DNA from: Phytophthora quininea
Lineage: Eukaryota; Oomycota; Peronosporomycetes; Peronosporales; Peronosporaceae
Assembly (NCBI GenBank): GCA_011947345.1
Contig: JAAVTG010000614.1
Span: 620,001-684,000 of the forward strand
Direction: 5' to 3'
Length of the DNA stretch: 64,000 nt
Every line of letters starts with the position of its first letter. The first letter of the stretch is position 1. The position numbers and the translations under genes were made by a program. This document shows positions 53,690 to 64,000 of this stretch, one piece after another. The notes under the pieces were generated by a model that did no database searches, was not told where the DNA came from, and saw only the letters and a list, made by a program, of their open reading frames with translations.

Positions 53690-54720
53690 CATTTCGACCC
53701 TGACCAGAGGTTTGTGTTCGAGATTCCGCTCGAAGCGTCGCTCGACTTTGTGAATATCGAACGGCTCGGTCAGTTGTTTCATGGAATTCCCTTTTTAAGA
53801 TTCTAAAGATCGATTCTAACCCAGAAGGTTTTGACGAACATAAAGTCGCCTACAAAATCGGGAACAGCTGGAAGAATTCATTTCTTCGTCTGTCCATGCT
53901 TCCGAGGGAGTATAATTTTCTTGATGACATTACCTTTGCGAAGTTTGATGCATATGGGTAATCCCATTCAAGAGTCAGTTGCTCGAATAGATGACAATCG
54001 ACAAGGTGCCGGAAAAGTGATCGACACGAGATTAGCGACTTCCCAAAAAGCAAACCGTGGTTCAGATGCTGAGCATGCGCGAACCAACCAACAGTCTATC
54101 TTAGAACTTGATGGGCCAGAATACATGTGAACTGAGCTATGCAAAGTCTACGAGGCGAAGTACAACAACACTAACAATGCACAGAAAGTGTATTGCTTGT
54201 AGAACGAGCAACACCGGACTCATCTTGACGCGTGGTGATGCATAAAGCACGTGTATGCGATAGTTCCTATTAACGCGATCCCACGAGGGATCGTTCGGCC
54301 TCTTATCGATCACCAGATTCTCTAACAACTGTAATGTTGGTAGTAGAGTGATATTGAAAGGCTTTCAGTTCAGACTCGACACGTTTGCCTTCGGTCCGAA
54401 AGTTGAACAAGTTGTTTGTGAGCGCGTTCGATCTGCCCCCTCCCTTAACAACGTGAACTGGAAGCATTGCTATCTGTTTCCTGATGTAGACCACCAGCGT
54501 GTCTCTTTTTGATGATGTGCCAACGTTTACGAAGCTGACGTATTCCTGATCTGGTTTCGACAGAACAAGTGTGTTTCAAGTTTTTCAACGTAGCAAGTTT
54601 TCCTGAAACTTCGAGGCGGAAGCTGCATTAAAAGTTATGCTCATGGAGCAGCCTCGCTTCTTGGTGCTTCGAAGCAGTTTCTCATCATTGCATCTACGTT
54701 TCCTGCTGTCCGAAATCGAA
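53690..54720 (+). pseudogene. Possible decayed coding relic
   Basis: Protein-like stretches appear in changing plus-strand frames with stops between them: RFVFEIPLEASLDFVNIERL (about 53700-53760), AYKIGNSWKNSFLRLSMLP (about 53850) and RLDTFAFGPKVEQVV (about 54370-54415). Composition and hydrophobic spacing look once-coding, but I do not recognise a family, and the sequence could be chance. Confidence 0.25.
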
Positions 54721-54821
54721 ATGACAAAAGGTGTGTTAATCGTGCATGGCCAGTCAGAAAGGTCTCAGCTCAACATTTCGCCATTTGCTGATCAACCGAC
54801 CACGCACCAATTCAGACGACC

Positions 54822-55684
54822 ATGCTGAGCCCCATCGAGCAGTCCAAGCGCACGGTACGAAGCAGCTACGACCTCACCTGTTCATCTGCCACCAAATAAA
54901 TTAACATTTGCGTTGCTACTGCAGGCCGCCCGTCAAGCGGTGGACGAGTTCGTCCAGGACGGGTTCGTCGTCGGCGTGGGCAGCGGCTCCACCGTCGTAT
55001 ACGCCGCCGAGCGTCTGGGCGAGCTGGTGAAGGAGCAGAAACTCAAGAACATCAAGTGCATCCCCACGTCCTTCCAGGCCAAGCAGGTGCAGCAGTTGCA
55101 ATGCTGATGAGTATTTTGTTAAAGCTGACCAGTGGTTGTGTCATTCTCCTGTGCAGCTCATTGGCGAGCACCAGCTGACGCTCACCAGTCTGGACGAGAA
55201 CCCGGTGATCGACGTGACCATCGACGGCGCCGACGAAGTGGACCTGCAGCTCAACTGCATCAAGGGCGGCGGCGGCTGCCAGCTGCAGGAGAAGATTGTG
55301 GCCTTTGCGGCCAAGACGTTCGTGGTCATCGCCGACTACCGCAAGGAGTCCAAGCAGCTCGGCGAGCAGTGGACTCAGGGCGTGCCGGTCGAGGTCATCC
55401 CCATGGCCTACGTGCCGCTCATGCGCAAGATGGAGCAGGACTTTGGCGGCAAGCCAGTGCTGCGCATGGCCAAGTGCAAGGCCGGCCCCGTCGTCACTGA
55501 CAACGGCAACTTCGTGCTGGACGTCAACTTCGGTGTCATCAGCGACCCGAAGACGCTCTGCGATCGCCTCAAGCTACTGCCTGGTGTGGTGGAGGTCGGA
55601 CTCTTCTGCGGGATGGCTGCCAAGGCTTTCTTCGGCCAGACGGACGGCTCGTTCACGACGAGGGTAGCGGAGGAGTCTGTCTGA
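54822..55684 (+). CDS. rpiA: Ribose-5-phosphate isomerase A
   Basis: Three exons: 54822-54854, 54925-55086 and 55157-55684, with introns of 70 nt each. RpiA motifs: [13 protein letters not shown] (phosphate loop), [11 protein letters not shown] with catalytic acidic residues, [13 protein letters not shown], and a conserved C-terminus [10 protein letters not shown] and [12 protein letters not shown]. The enzyme interconverts ribose-5-P and ribulose-5-P in the non-oxidative pentose phosphate pathway. No targeting peptide, so probably cytosolic. About 240 residues, standard length. Frames intact. Confidence 0.95.
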
Positions 55685-56025
55685 ACGTCCATGTTGGCCC
55701 GATAGACTCCGTGGCAACGGAGGCATAATGCAGGAGCGAAACATCGACCTATCCCATTAGCTAACACGTTGCTGATAGCGCGTGGTGCAGTGATGTATTT
55801 GATTGTATGAATGCCAGCTTGCTCTTGTTGGCTACTTCGGTTGCAATGGCGATCTGTTACCAGCGTCGCCAGTGGTGCAAAGCTCTATACATGAAGAACA
55901 TTGAAATGAAGAGAAGATCTTGATCGACGTTGCCAACTATTCGCCGTCAACGCTCCGCTGGAGGAACTGCTCCAGACGCACCTCACGGAGGACATCGTAC
56001 TGCCCGTCGACATCCACGGCAGTTC

Positions 56026-57447
56026 TCACTTCGCGGGACGCAACGTGCCATCCGGGTAGCGGTGTGCGTAGAAGCAGCTTGTTCCAAAAGGACATGTCCC
56101 TCTACAGAACAGAATACCGTAAGCACAGCATGATCAAACAACACTGCAGTAGTAGCAACGTGTTCGTACCTCCCCTCGTCGAAGTGACGGCATGGAATCG
56201 CCGACAGGTTTCTCTGTTCAAAATTCTGTTAGTATTCCCCCAAGAAGCTACAAGCTGGCATAGCGCACGTACACGGTATTCGTCAATGAGGATCTTCTTG
56301 CGCTCTGGCTTGGTGACCATTCGGCCTGACGGGATGATGAAATTTGTCTCCACACGACACACCGGACATTGACGCACCGTTTGCTTCGGCTGATCAGTGT
56401 TGCCACGCCAATTGCGCAGACACGTGAGACAGAACGGGTGGCTGCATCCAGATAGCAGCCCAAAGCGTTCCCCCTTGGCAATAATATTCTCGTAGCAAAT
56501 GCCACACTCTAGGTCCTGCGAAAGACGAATCTCCTCGCCCATGGCCAGCATTTCCTCTTCGCTCTCAACAGGCTCACGCAGCGAGTGCGAATAGAAGCAC
56601 GTGTCGCCGTAACGGCAAAGTCCTTGCAAGAAGAACGTGCAGATTTTCCTACAGCAAAACAGCATCAAAGAGAATAAGACAATGATACTAGTTCTACGTG
56701 CAAACCAACGTACGGTGGTGCAGGTTGCTCCTCGTCGAAGGAGAGCGGTCTGTTCTCCACATTCTTTTGGCCACCTCCACATACGATTCTTTCGATGGTA
56801 ACGGTAGACTCGGTTCTGCCACCTCTTCAAACTCTCCCGGTGCGCCATAATAATACGTTTCTGCAGCAATATACATGATTAGCAAACACAATAGAAACCT
56901 TTTCCATCGCCAAGTCCGACCCACCTTCCTCCTTGGAGATAAAGTCCCTCAGCTCTGTCACCTCCTCCTTCGGACTCTTTGCCTCTAGTTCCTCCCCAGA
57001 GGTCTCAGCTGCCGGACTGGTTGGCTTCTCTTCCTCCTCTTGTCTATCAGGCGTAGACGTCTCCTCTGTAGCCTCCTCCTGCCTGTCCTTCTTCTTCTGG
57101 CTGTGCACGTACGGACACCTATCGCCTGCCGAGCAGTCCCCGTGCTTGAAGAACTTGCACGGCACCCCGTAGGAGCCTGGCGCCACCGTCTTCTCGCCTG
57201 TGGTGGCACTAACGCGCGTGGCAGCCGCCGCCGCTGCCTGCGAGTGCGAGAACTTGCAGTCGCGTCCAGCTTTGCACGTCCCTTGGAGGAAGAACTTGCA
57301 GGGCAGCGGGCTGACGGCCAGATCCTCGCGCGGCGCGTGGTAGAACTTGCAGCTACTGCCGTTGCGGCACTTGCCAGCCGCGAAGAAGGAGCATGGCGTC
57401 TTCTTGGCGCCGCCAGATGCGCCCGAGCGGCCCGAGTGCGTCGACAT
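56026..57447 (-). CDS. MKRN: Makorin-type RING/CCCH zinc-finger E3 ligase
   Basis: Five exons with introns at 56861-56934, 56649-56713, 56214-56272 and 56102-56169. Three N-terminal CCCH fingers (PCSFFAAGKCRNGSSCKFYH; PCKFFLQGTCKAGRDCKFSH; PCKFFKHGDCSAGDRCPYVH) and an acidic linker precede a fourth CCCH (CTFFLQGLCRYGDTCFYSH). A RING finger follows (CGICYE, GCSHPFCLTCLRNW, CPVCR), then a makorin C-terminal finger (IPCRHFDEGRGTCPFGTSC) completed only after splicing of the last two introns. Makorins are RNA-binding ubiquitin ligases. One A appears missing at the third exon edge (near 56645). Start chosen at MSTHSGRSG, 14 bp after an Inr-like site. Confidence 0.88.
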
Positions 57448-57460
57448 CCCTCCTCCGACT

Positions 57461-57479
57461 CCGAATGTGAAATGGCTGG
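57461..57479 (-). promoter_or_regulatory. Inr/FPR promoter of makorin gene with CCAAT box
   Basis: On the minus strand CCAGCCATTTCACATTCGG is a close match to oomycete Inr plus FPR (CATTTC followed by CATTC), 14-32 bases upstream of the ATG. A CCAAT box (GACCAATCAC) lies at 57491-57500, immediately upstream. Confidence 0.55.
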
Positions 57480-57868
57480 ACAATGCGGCCCGGTGATTGG
57501 TCATAAAGATTTATGCACAAGTCACACATGGCATGTACTATTACGTAGCAGTAGATCATCTGGAGCTTCCACTAGATGTAAGTTCTGAGCAAGATGCAGA
57601 GCAAAATGACTGGGAAATACAAATTGCGCTCTCTGGTTTGCCGCACGATGCAGGTTTAATGTGTTTCTGGTTGGCGTAGCGGCGGCTGCCAGTCGCCTTC
57701 ATGTCGAGAATGCTAAAGAGAATCGCGCTCACGTGGACAAGTAGAAGCTCCGTCGGGCCGGAAATTTTGCTGGCAGGGTATCGAAATTGATGATGAACTT
57801 TGGCCACATTCATGGGAAGGGAAGGGGGATCCCTGCGGAACAGGGTGGACGACAGCAATTCCCGCGAG

Positions 57869-59657
57869 CTATACGCTCAGCGGGTGCATGGCCTCGCTCT
57901 CCCATCGCAGCATGCCGAACATCGCCTCGTTCGCCAGCTGGTTCAGCACCTTGTCATCCTTCTCGCCCTTCACATCGTAGTAGCCCAGGAAGTGCGCCTT
58001 CCACTGCGACGTCTCCTTCTCGCCGCCGATGAACATCCAGCCCTGGCACTCCTCTCCGCGGATGCAGTTCTCGGCGCACTCCGTCTGCACCGTGATGGAT
58101 TTCAAGCCAATGTAGTAGTCGTCGCCATCACGCAGCCGGAACGCCACTGAGATGAACTCGCGGTCTGACAGGTCCGACGCCACAGAGGCAATGCGGTGCA
58201 CCACCACAATATCGTCCGTCACCTTCTGCAAGATGCGGAACTGCTTCACGTCCGGGTAAATGCGTTTACATTTCTCCGGGGACGTGATGATGTCCCACGA
58301 AGCATTCGCAACTTCGCGAATGTTCTTGTCGCTGATGGACCGCACAGCACGGAAGTTAAGACAAGTGCTCGCAGCCCACAGCTCCGTCTTCCAGCCCATC
58401 GCATAGCACACGTTCGTCTTCGAGTTCACCGACGGACCGAACGTCTTCAACTCGTTGTACGCGTGACGCACAGCCTCGTGGCACAAGTTCAGGTCCACCA
58501 CCAGCGTAGGACCCTTCAGAGGATTCATCTGGTCGCTGATCCACATCGGAACGCCCGCGATCTTCTTGCGGTCCACGTCGCGGCAGTCGCTCGGCAAAGC
58601 GTTCAGACCGTACTGGATCATGCGAGCGAAGTTCTCGTGCTGCAAAAGCTGCTCCTTCAGCTTGTTGTTGTCCTTGCGCAGCGTCTGCACCGTCAGCATC
58701 TGCTTCTCGTACGCCTCCGTCAGCGCCTGCTCGCTCATGCCCGCCATCTGAGAGCACTGCTCCGTCAGGTCGCCGCCGATGATGCGGATCTGCTCCTTCA
58801 GCTCCGCGATGCGGTCGCGCAGGAAACTCTCCTCGTCCTTCTGTTTCTTGCGGCGCCGACGCGACGCGTACCGCACCTGCTGACGACGACGCTCCTTCTT
58901 CTTCTGCGCGTCGTCCTCGCCCATGCCGGCGTCCTCGTCACTGCTGCCGTTGCCATTAGCTGTTGTGAGCGCTCGAGAGTTCGCCGACGACGTATTGGGG
59001 AACGTCGAAGCGGTGGGGACGATGACACTAGGAGCCACTGCGGCCTGGGACGTCGCGCGGGGAGCAACCGGAGCTGGGGCATTTCCGGCTAGAGCTCCCA
59101 GACCGGAAGATCCCACGGGCGCATTCATGGCTGGCGGTTGCTGCTGCATGCCAACCCCATCCTGGCAGTGGTGACGCCGTTGGGGGCCATCTGGTTCATC
59201 ATGGCTTGCATCCCGCCTTGCATAGGAGCTTGACTGGTCATGGGCAGACCTTGGGGCCTTCCTGCTTGGAGGTTGGGCGCCTGCGAATGTGGCGGAACCA
59301 TGTGCGACTGGTCGTAGACGTGGCTGGGTACCTGCCCCATGTGCTGCTGCTGGCCGAGCCCGACAGGGTCGTTGCCCAGCACGCCCAGCAGGTCGTCAAC
59401 GAACCTCGGGTCGTCCTCAGGCACCACCATTCCTTGCTGCTGCATCATCCCCATGCCGTTGTGCTGCTGGTGCATGCCCTGTGGCTGGTGGTACATGCCG
59501 TTGCCCATGGGCAGCGGGTCAAACATCATGTCCTGCATGCCGTAGTGGGGCTGCATGCCTGGCTGCGGGCGCGCTGCTGCGTCTGCTGCGGGGGCATGCC
59601 GTTGGGCATCCCAGCGCGGCCGGCCGGCATCCCGTACGGGTTCTGGCGCTGGTCCAT
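57869..59657 (-). CDS. bZIP transcription factor with START-like domain, tandem copy 1
   Basis: The N-terminus is Met/Gln/Pro-rich with GMHQQHNGMGMMQQQGM. The basic region VRYASRRRRKKQKDEESF and a zipper (LRDRIAELKEQIRIIGG) follow at about 58780-58890. The C-terminal 240 residues (VPMWISDQMNPLKGPTLVVD; GWKTELWAASTCLNFRAVRS; FRILQKVTDDIVVVHRIASV) resemble a START-type ligand or dimerisation domain also present at 39-41 kb. The invariant basic-region Asn position is Val. Single-base differences from copy 2 near 59155 and 59575 break the frame. About 595 residues. Confidence 0.82.
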
Positions 59658-60959
59658 GCGTGGCGGGGTTGGTCGGTGAGAGCTCCGCGGCGAGTCTGGC
59701 AGATTGGTATGTGTCCGCCTCGTTCTCCCCGCACTGAGCGGCTGCGATTCAAAATGGCTGGGCCAATCAGTGATCGACGGGGTAGGGGTACCAGACCTGG
59801 GAAAGGGGGAGAGGATGCGTACTGCTACACCATCGACACATCAAACTTGGGGAGCTGAATGGCACGAAGCCCGCGCTGTCGACGGTGGAGTCCTCGCCTC
59901 ACCTTCACGTTTGCCTGCAGCAGCTCCGAGTAACATGTTACCGGTAGCTGGCAGATCCGTTCGCTTGACTCTCAAGCACCAACGCCAGGTCAACCGCGCG
60001 CGATAGACAGGAAGAGTGGGCCGACAAAGCCGGTCGCGGCTTCAAACTGTAAATTTTCGGTTAACGCAGCAAATGTTGCGACTAGCCAATTGTCAGTAAG
60101 CGACGTGCTCGTGGACAAGGCAAGCGGCGTCGGTTGTCCAGCCACCAGAACACAAACCCCGCTGGCAGCGAGGCTCTGCGTGGAAGTCTCCGACGCGTGT
60201 GCTGCCCATTCGTCCCTATTCTGCTTGGTGCTCTTGTGCAAGACCAAGCAATAACACGATGCATTTGTTTCCGCCGGCCAACCAACTACTGGAAGCGCAA
60301 GGTCGTGGCAAACGGTATCGACTCCAGTCAAGCTCCCCCAAGCACCACGACGGCCATGGCTGGCGAACAAAAGATATTTCGGTAATCGAGAAGACGCCAA
60401 TCTCATTTCTGTTACTGACCGCTGCTTTTGAAGATCGAGGTGAGCAAGCAAGTCGCGCGTCAGTCCGACCACCTAATCTGTAGACGAATGCGAGCTTTTG
60501 TTGTGTCAGTGCAGTTCCAGTGAGTCATGCCGATTATTTCGCGTGGGGGATCAGTAACGCTGCGTTAGCGCAGCGTGGGGCGGTCGCCGCGAGGAAGTCT
60601 ACTTGTACGACGTGGCACAGCGGCAGTAAACTAATCCGCAGTGTTTCCCATCTAAGGTTGACGCCTTCTGGCTATGCCGTCAGTCATCGCAAGTCAAAAG
60701 CGAGTGCTTTTGTCTCCGAAGTGGTGCCAGCTTACCTGAGGCAAAAGTTGATATGGGGTCTTTTCTGCTTTTTCTTATAGTTTTACCACACATGCATGTA
60801 TTCAGACCTGGCAGCACCTTGGGAATTGGAGATGCACAGGTGGTGTCGGCCTCCACGACCGGCTTTACTTCACCTTGCAACAACACTTCTTGCCAAACCT
60901 TCGTGTCGACACGAACTGGTGGGAAGAAGATTCTCAAAACATGAGGAGTGCCATCCTTT
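59658..60959. other. Spacer between tandem bZIP genes
   Basis: Holds the promoter of copy 1 (CCAAT box near 59760-59772 and Inr-like CAGCCATTTTGAATC on the minus strand) and a 160-codon minus-strand ORF at 59990-60472 without recognised domain. That ORF could be a small gene or chance. I see nothing else. Confidence 0.45.
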
Positions 60960-62762
60960 TCAGACGCTCAGCGGGTGCATGGCCTCGCTCTCCCATCGCA
61001 GCATGCCGAACATCGCCTCATTCGCCAGCTGGTTCAGCACCTTGTCATCCTTCTCGCCCTTCACATCGTAGTAGCCCAGGAAGTGCGCCTTCCACTGCGA
61101 CGTCTCCTTCTCACCGCCGACAAACATCCAGCCCTGGCACTCCTCACCACGGATGCAGTTCTCGACGCACTCCGTCTGCACCGTAATAGACTTGATGCCA
61201 ATGAAGTAATTGTCACCGTCACGGAACCGGAACGCCACTGAGATGAACTCGCGGTCTGACAGGTCCGACGCCACAGAGGCAATGCGGTGCACCACCACAA
61301 TATCGTCCGTCACCTTCTGCAAGATGCGGAACTGCTTCACGTCCGGGTAAATGCGCTTGAATTTGTCTGGGGAAGTAATAATTTCCCAGGACGCGTCGGC
61401 TACCTCACGGATATTCTTGTCGCTGATGGAGCGAACAGCACGGAAGTTAAGACACGTGCTCGCAGCCCACAGCTCCGTCTTCCAGCCCATCGCATAGCAC
61501 ACGTTCGTCTTCGAGTTCACCGACGGACCGAACGTCTTCAACTCGTTGTACGCGTGACGCACAGCCTCGTGGCACAAGTTCAGGTCCACCACCAGCGTAG
61601 GACCCTTCAGAGGATTCATCTGGTCGCTGATCCACATCGGAACGCCCGCGATCTTCTTGCGGTCCACGTCGCGGCAGTCGCTCGGCAAAGCGTTCAGACC
61701 GTACTGGATCATGCGAGCGAAGTTCTCGTGCTGCAAAAGCTGCTCCTTCAGCTTGTTGTTGTCCTTGCGCAGCGTCTGCACCGTCAGCATCTGCTTCTCG
61801 TACGCCTCCGTCAGCGCCTGCTCGCTCATGCCCGCCATCTGAGAGCACTGCTCCGTCAGGTCGCCGCCGATGATGCGGATCTGCTCCTTCAGCTCCGCGA
61901 TGCGGTCGCGCAGGAAACTCTCCTCGTCCTTCTGCTTCTTGCGGCGCCGACGCGACGCGTACCGCACCTGCTGACGACGACGCTCCTTCTTCTTCTGCGC
62001 GTCGTCCTCGCCCATGCCGGCGTCCTCGTCACTGCTGCCGTTGCCATTAGCTGTTGTGAGCGCTCGAGAGTTCGCCGACGACGTATTGGGGAACGTCGAA
62101 GCGGTGGGGACGATGGCACTAGGAGCCACTGCGGCCTGGGACGTCGCGCGGGGAGCAACTGGCGCTGGGGCACTTCCGGCTAGAGCTCCCAGACCGGAAG
62201 ATCCCACGGGCGCATTCATGGCTGGCGGTTGCTGCTGCATGCCGACCCCCATCCTGGCAGTGGTGACGCCATTGGGGGCATCTGGTTCATCATGGCTTGC
62301 ATCCCGCCTTGCATAGGAGCTTGACTGGTCATGGGCAGACCTTGGGACCTTCCTGCTTGGAGGTTCCCCGCCTGAGCGCGCTGGGGGCAAGATGGGACTG
62401 GTCGTAGACCTGCCCCATGTGCTGCTGCTGGCCGAGACCCACGGGGTCTCCGAGAGCGCTCATGAGGTCGTCCAGATCGTCCTCAGGCGCCACCATGCCT
62501 TGCTGCTGCATCATCCCCAGGCCCTGCATCCCTCCGGCGCGCTGTCCCGGCTGCTGCTGGTGCATCATGTGGCCGCCCACGGCCTGTGGCTGGTGGTACA
62601 TGCCGTTCCCCATAGGCAGCGGGTCGAACATCATGTCCTGCATGCCGTAGTGGGGCTGCATGCCTGGCTGCGGGGGCGCTGCTGCGTCTGCTGCGGGGGC
62701 ATGCCGTTGGGCATCCCGGCGCGGCCGGCCGGCACGCCGTACGGGCTCTGGCGCTGGTCCAT
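60960..62762 (-). CDS. bZIP transcription factor with START-like domain, tandem copy 2
   Basis: Same architecture as copy 1: MDQRQSPYG start, Met/Gln-rich activation-like region, basic region VRYASRRRRKKQK, zipper, START-like domain ending EAMHPLSV. Nucleotide identity with copy 1 is about 99% from 61440 to 62220, but a block at about 61355-61440 and the N-terminal linker are clearly diverged. One-base discrepancies near 62275 and 62690 interrupt the N-terminal frame. A CCAAT-containing segment lies at about 62835, upstream of the start. Confidence 0.82.
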
Positions 62763-62939
62763 CGGCGGCGAAGCGAAGCTCTCCCCCAGGCGCGCAGTTT
62801 GATAGTGAGCGCTGGACGCGTCGCAGCGATGCGGCAGCCAATCAAAAACCCGATGAGCTGATTTCTACACTGACTGACTGACGCCAACACGGCAACGAGG
62901 ACCAAGAATCGGCCGCTGAATGGGGTAAATAATTCGTTT

Positions 62940-64000
62940 CTAAAAGTCTAACTGCCCCGAGCTCGCCTGCGGTCGCGGTGGCGACATTTGCCGCTGTCTG
63001 GGGCCATCGCCCGGCGACGTGGGCACGACCTCCGTCTTGTAGGACGAGCTGACCCCGCCGAACGAGTCGTAAAAGCCCTTCCTGCACTGCTTTTCCACGC
63101 GCTTCTCCAGCACGAACGCCAGCTGCGGCGACAGATCTCGCTGTCTGGTTTGGTAGATCTGTCGCTGCACGAGCGGGCTCGTGACCGTCGTGCAGAACTT
63201 GTCGAGGATCGAGTCGTACGCCGGAAGCTTCGAGTCATGCGGCGTGGTGGACACCCAGTTGCGCTCTCGATCGCGCATGCTCTCGTCGGGCTGATGCACC
63301 AGTTTCCGACCAAATCCGGAGGCCTGTTGCGAGTCGCCGTACACTTGCCGAGCTGACAATGGGCGCTTCTTGGTTTCTCTGGGCATGCTGTTGTTACCTG
63401 GTGGTCTCGCTGCCAAAGTCGACGGCATGAACGCTTCGTACTTGGTCAGATCGTCGCCGTGGCGAAACATGTTGACAAAAAGCCAATTACGCTTGGTCTT
63501 GTCCATCTTCGGGAGATCAAAGCGCAGGTTTGCGGGCGTTCTCACAGGCTGAAGCGGTCGTCTTGTGGGTGCATGTTCTCCGTCATGAAGATGTCTAGCC
63601 GATACTCGCTGCTTCGGGACTGGTTCCTTCTTAGGGAGCTTTGGGTATTCGATTGGCAAATACTGATACGGTGTCCTCGATGGAGCACGCGGCGATGATT
63701 TCTTTTGCGGGCTTATTGGCTTTCCTGGTGATGGCGATCTTGGTGGTGGGTTGGATATGTCAGCCGAGTTGCCTTCGGTTGGCAGATCGGGGTCGGCTGG
63801 GGTAGGTTCTCTTGGGTGTTTTTGTGCTGGGCGATGAACAGCCTTCTGTTGATCGCCCGTTGAAGAAGAAACCGGTCTGTTTGAGGTGGGGCGTGACAGC
63901 TTCAGCGGATTAGGCTGCTCTGTAGGAACCGCTTTTTAACTGGTCGGTTTGGTCGAGACGGCCTCGCAGGTGGTTGCGCCTCAGGCGGTGGTGCAGGTTT
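62940..64000 (-). CDS. Pro-rich protein, 5' part outside the window
   Basis: Stop at 62940-62942. The frame reads upstream through a conserved-looking C-terminal part (NWLFVNMFRHGDDLTKYEAF; RPLSARQVYGDSQ; LDKFCTTVTSPLVQRQIYQ) into a Pro/Ser/Lys-rich N-terminal region reaching the window edge. A one-base discrepancy in the A-run near 63930 precedes a further Pro-rich stretch in the adjoining frame. No start codon is visible inside the window. I do not recognise the family; the motifs suggest a cytoskeletal or flagellar accessory protein, weakly. Confidence 0.5.

Noticed and set aside
58196..62183. 298-codon plus-strand ORFs antisense to both bZIP copies (58196-59092 and 61287-62183)
   Set aside because: They are conserved only because the bZIP genes are duplicated; Leu/Arg/His-rich with no domain.
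1..64000. RxLR, Crinkler or CRISPR features
   Set aside because: No ORF shows a signal peptide followed by RxLR-EER or LFLAK-type motifs, and no regularly spaced direct repeats were seen.

Overview
The window looks like a nuclear contig from an oomycete, most likely a Phytophthora-type plant pathogen. Evidence: two adjacent genes of the oomycete pectin-cleaving LPMO family AA17; a secreted PL3-like pectate lyase; bZIP proteins whose invariant basic-region Asn is substituted, as known in oomycetes; introns of 55-82 nt; GC-rich third codon positions; Inr/FPR-like core promoters (TCATT followed by CAWTT-like sequence) just upstream of several ATGs; and a Ty3/gypsy chromovirus. I see no rRNA, tRNA or CRISPR.

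Layout. 1-2.9 kb: edge of an LTR-type element with a hairpin-rich leader, then a small orphan gene. 2.9-4.1 kb: AIFM2/FSP1-like FAD oxidoreductase. 4.38-10.03 kb: complete LTR retrotransposon on the minus strand (identical 168-bp LTRs, 5-bp target duplication, polypurine tract, chromodomain). 10.5-13.6 kb: two decayed gag genes cut by elements with TGTGGTG termini, one of them extremely rich in GATC. 14.4-16.5 kb: tandem AA17 genes with large perfect inverted repeats. 17.6-23.2 kb: FolD/MTHFD, a PX-AGC kinase and PP1. 24-28.7 kb: a membrane protein and two CRAL-TRIO paralogues, one with a PH domain. 28.9-33.9 kb: eEF1A lysine methyltransferase, PTEN, TKL pseudokinase. 34.1-37.2 kb: very compact ALKBH7 / METTL21-like / DPH7 cluster. 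39.2-46.9 kb: bZIP factor, mitochondrial RNA-binding-like protein, CH-domain flagellar-type protein. 47-52.2 kb: PL3-like protein, non-canonical poly(A) polymerase, ADAT1, TMEM65. 52.2-54.8 kb: gene-poor, with a possible relic. 54.8-57.4 kb: ribose-5-phosphate isomerase and a makorin. 57.9-62.8 kb: tandem bZIP duplication. 62.9-64 kb: partial Pro-rich protein.

Two themes connect genes. AA17 and PL3 both belong to pectin attack on plant walls, although the PL3-like protein has lost several expected active-site residues. Three enzymes that modify proteins in the style of elongation-factor modifiers (EEF1AKMT1, a METTL21-like enzyme, DPH7) lie within about 8 kb, the last two divergent with only 64 bp between start codons.

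Quality caveat: many conserved housekeeping genes contain single-base frame breaks in homopolymer runs (PP1, PX-AGC kinase, PTEN, makorin, bZIPs, ADAT1). The tandem bZIP copies differ from each other in just this way, so most broken frames here are probably assembly errors rather than pseudogenes. Boundaries below span such breaks and say so.
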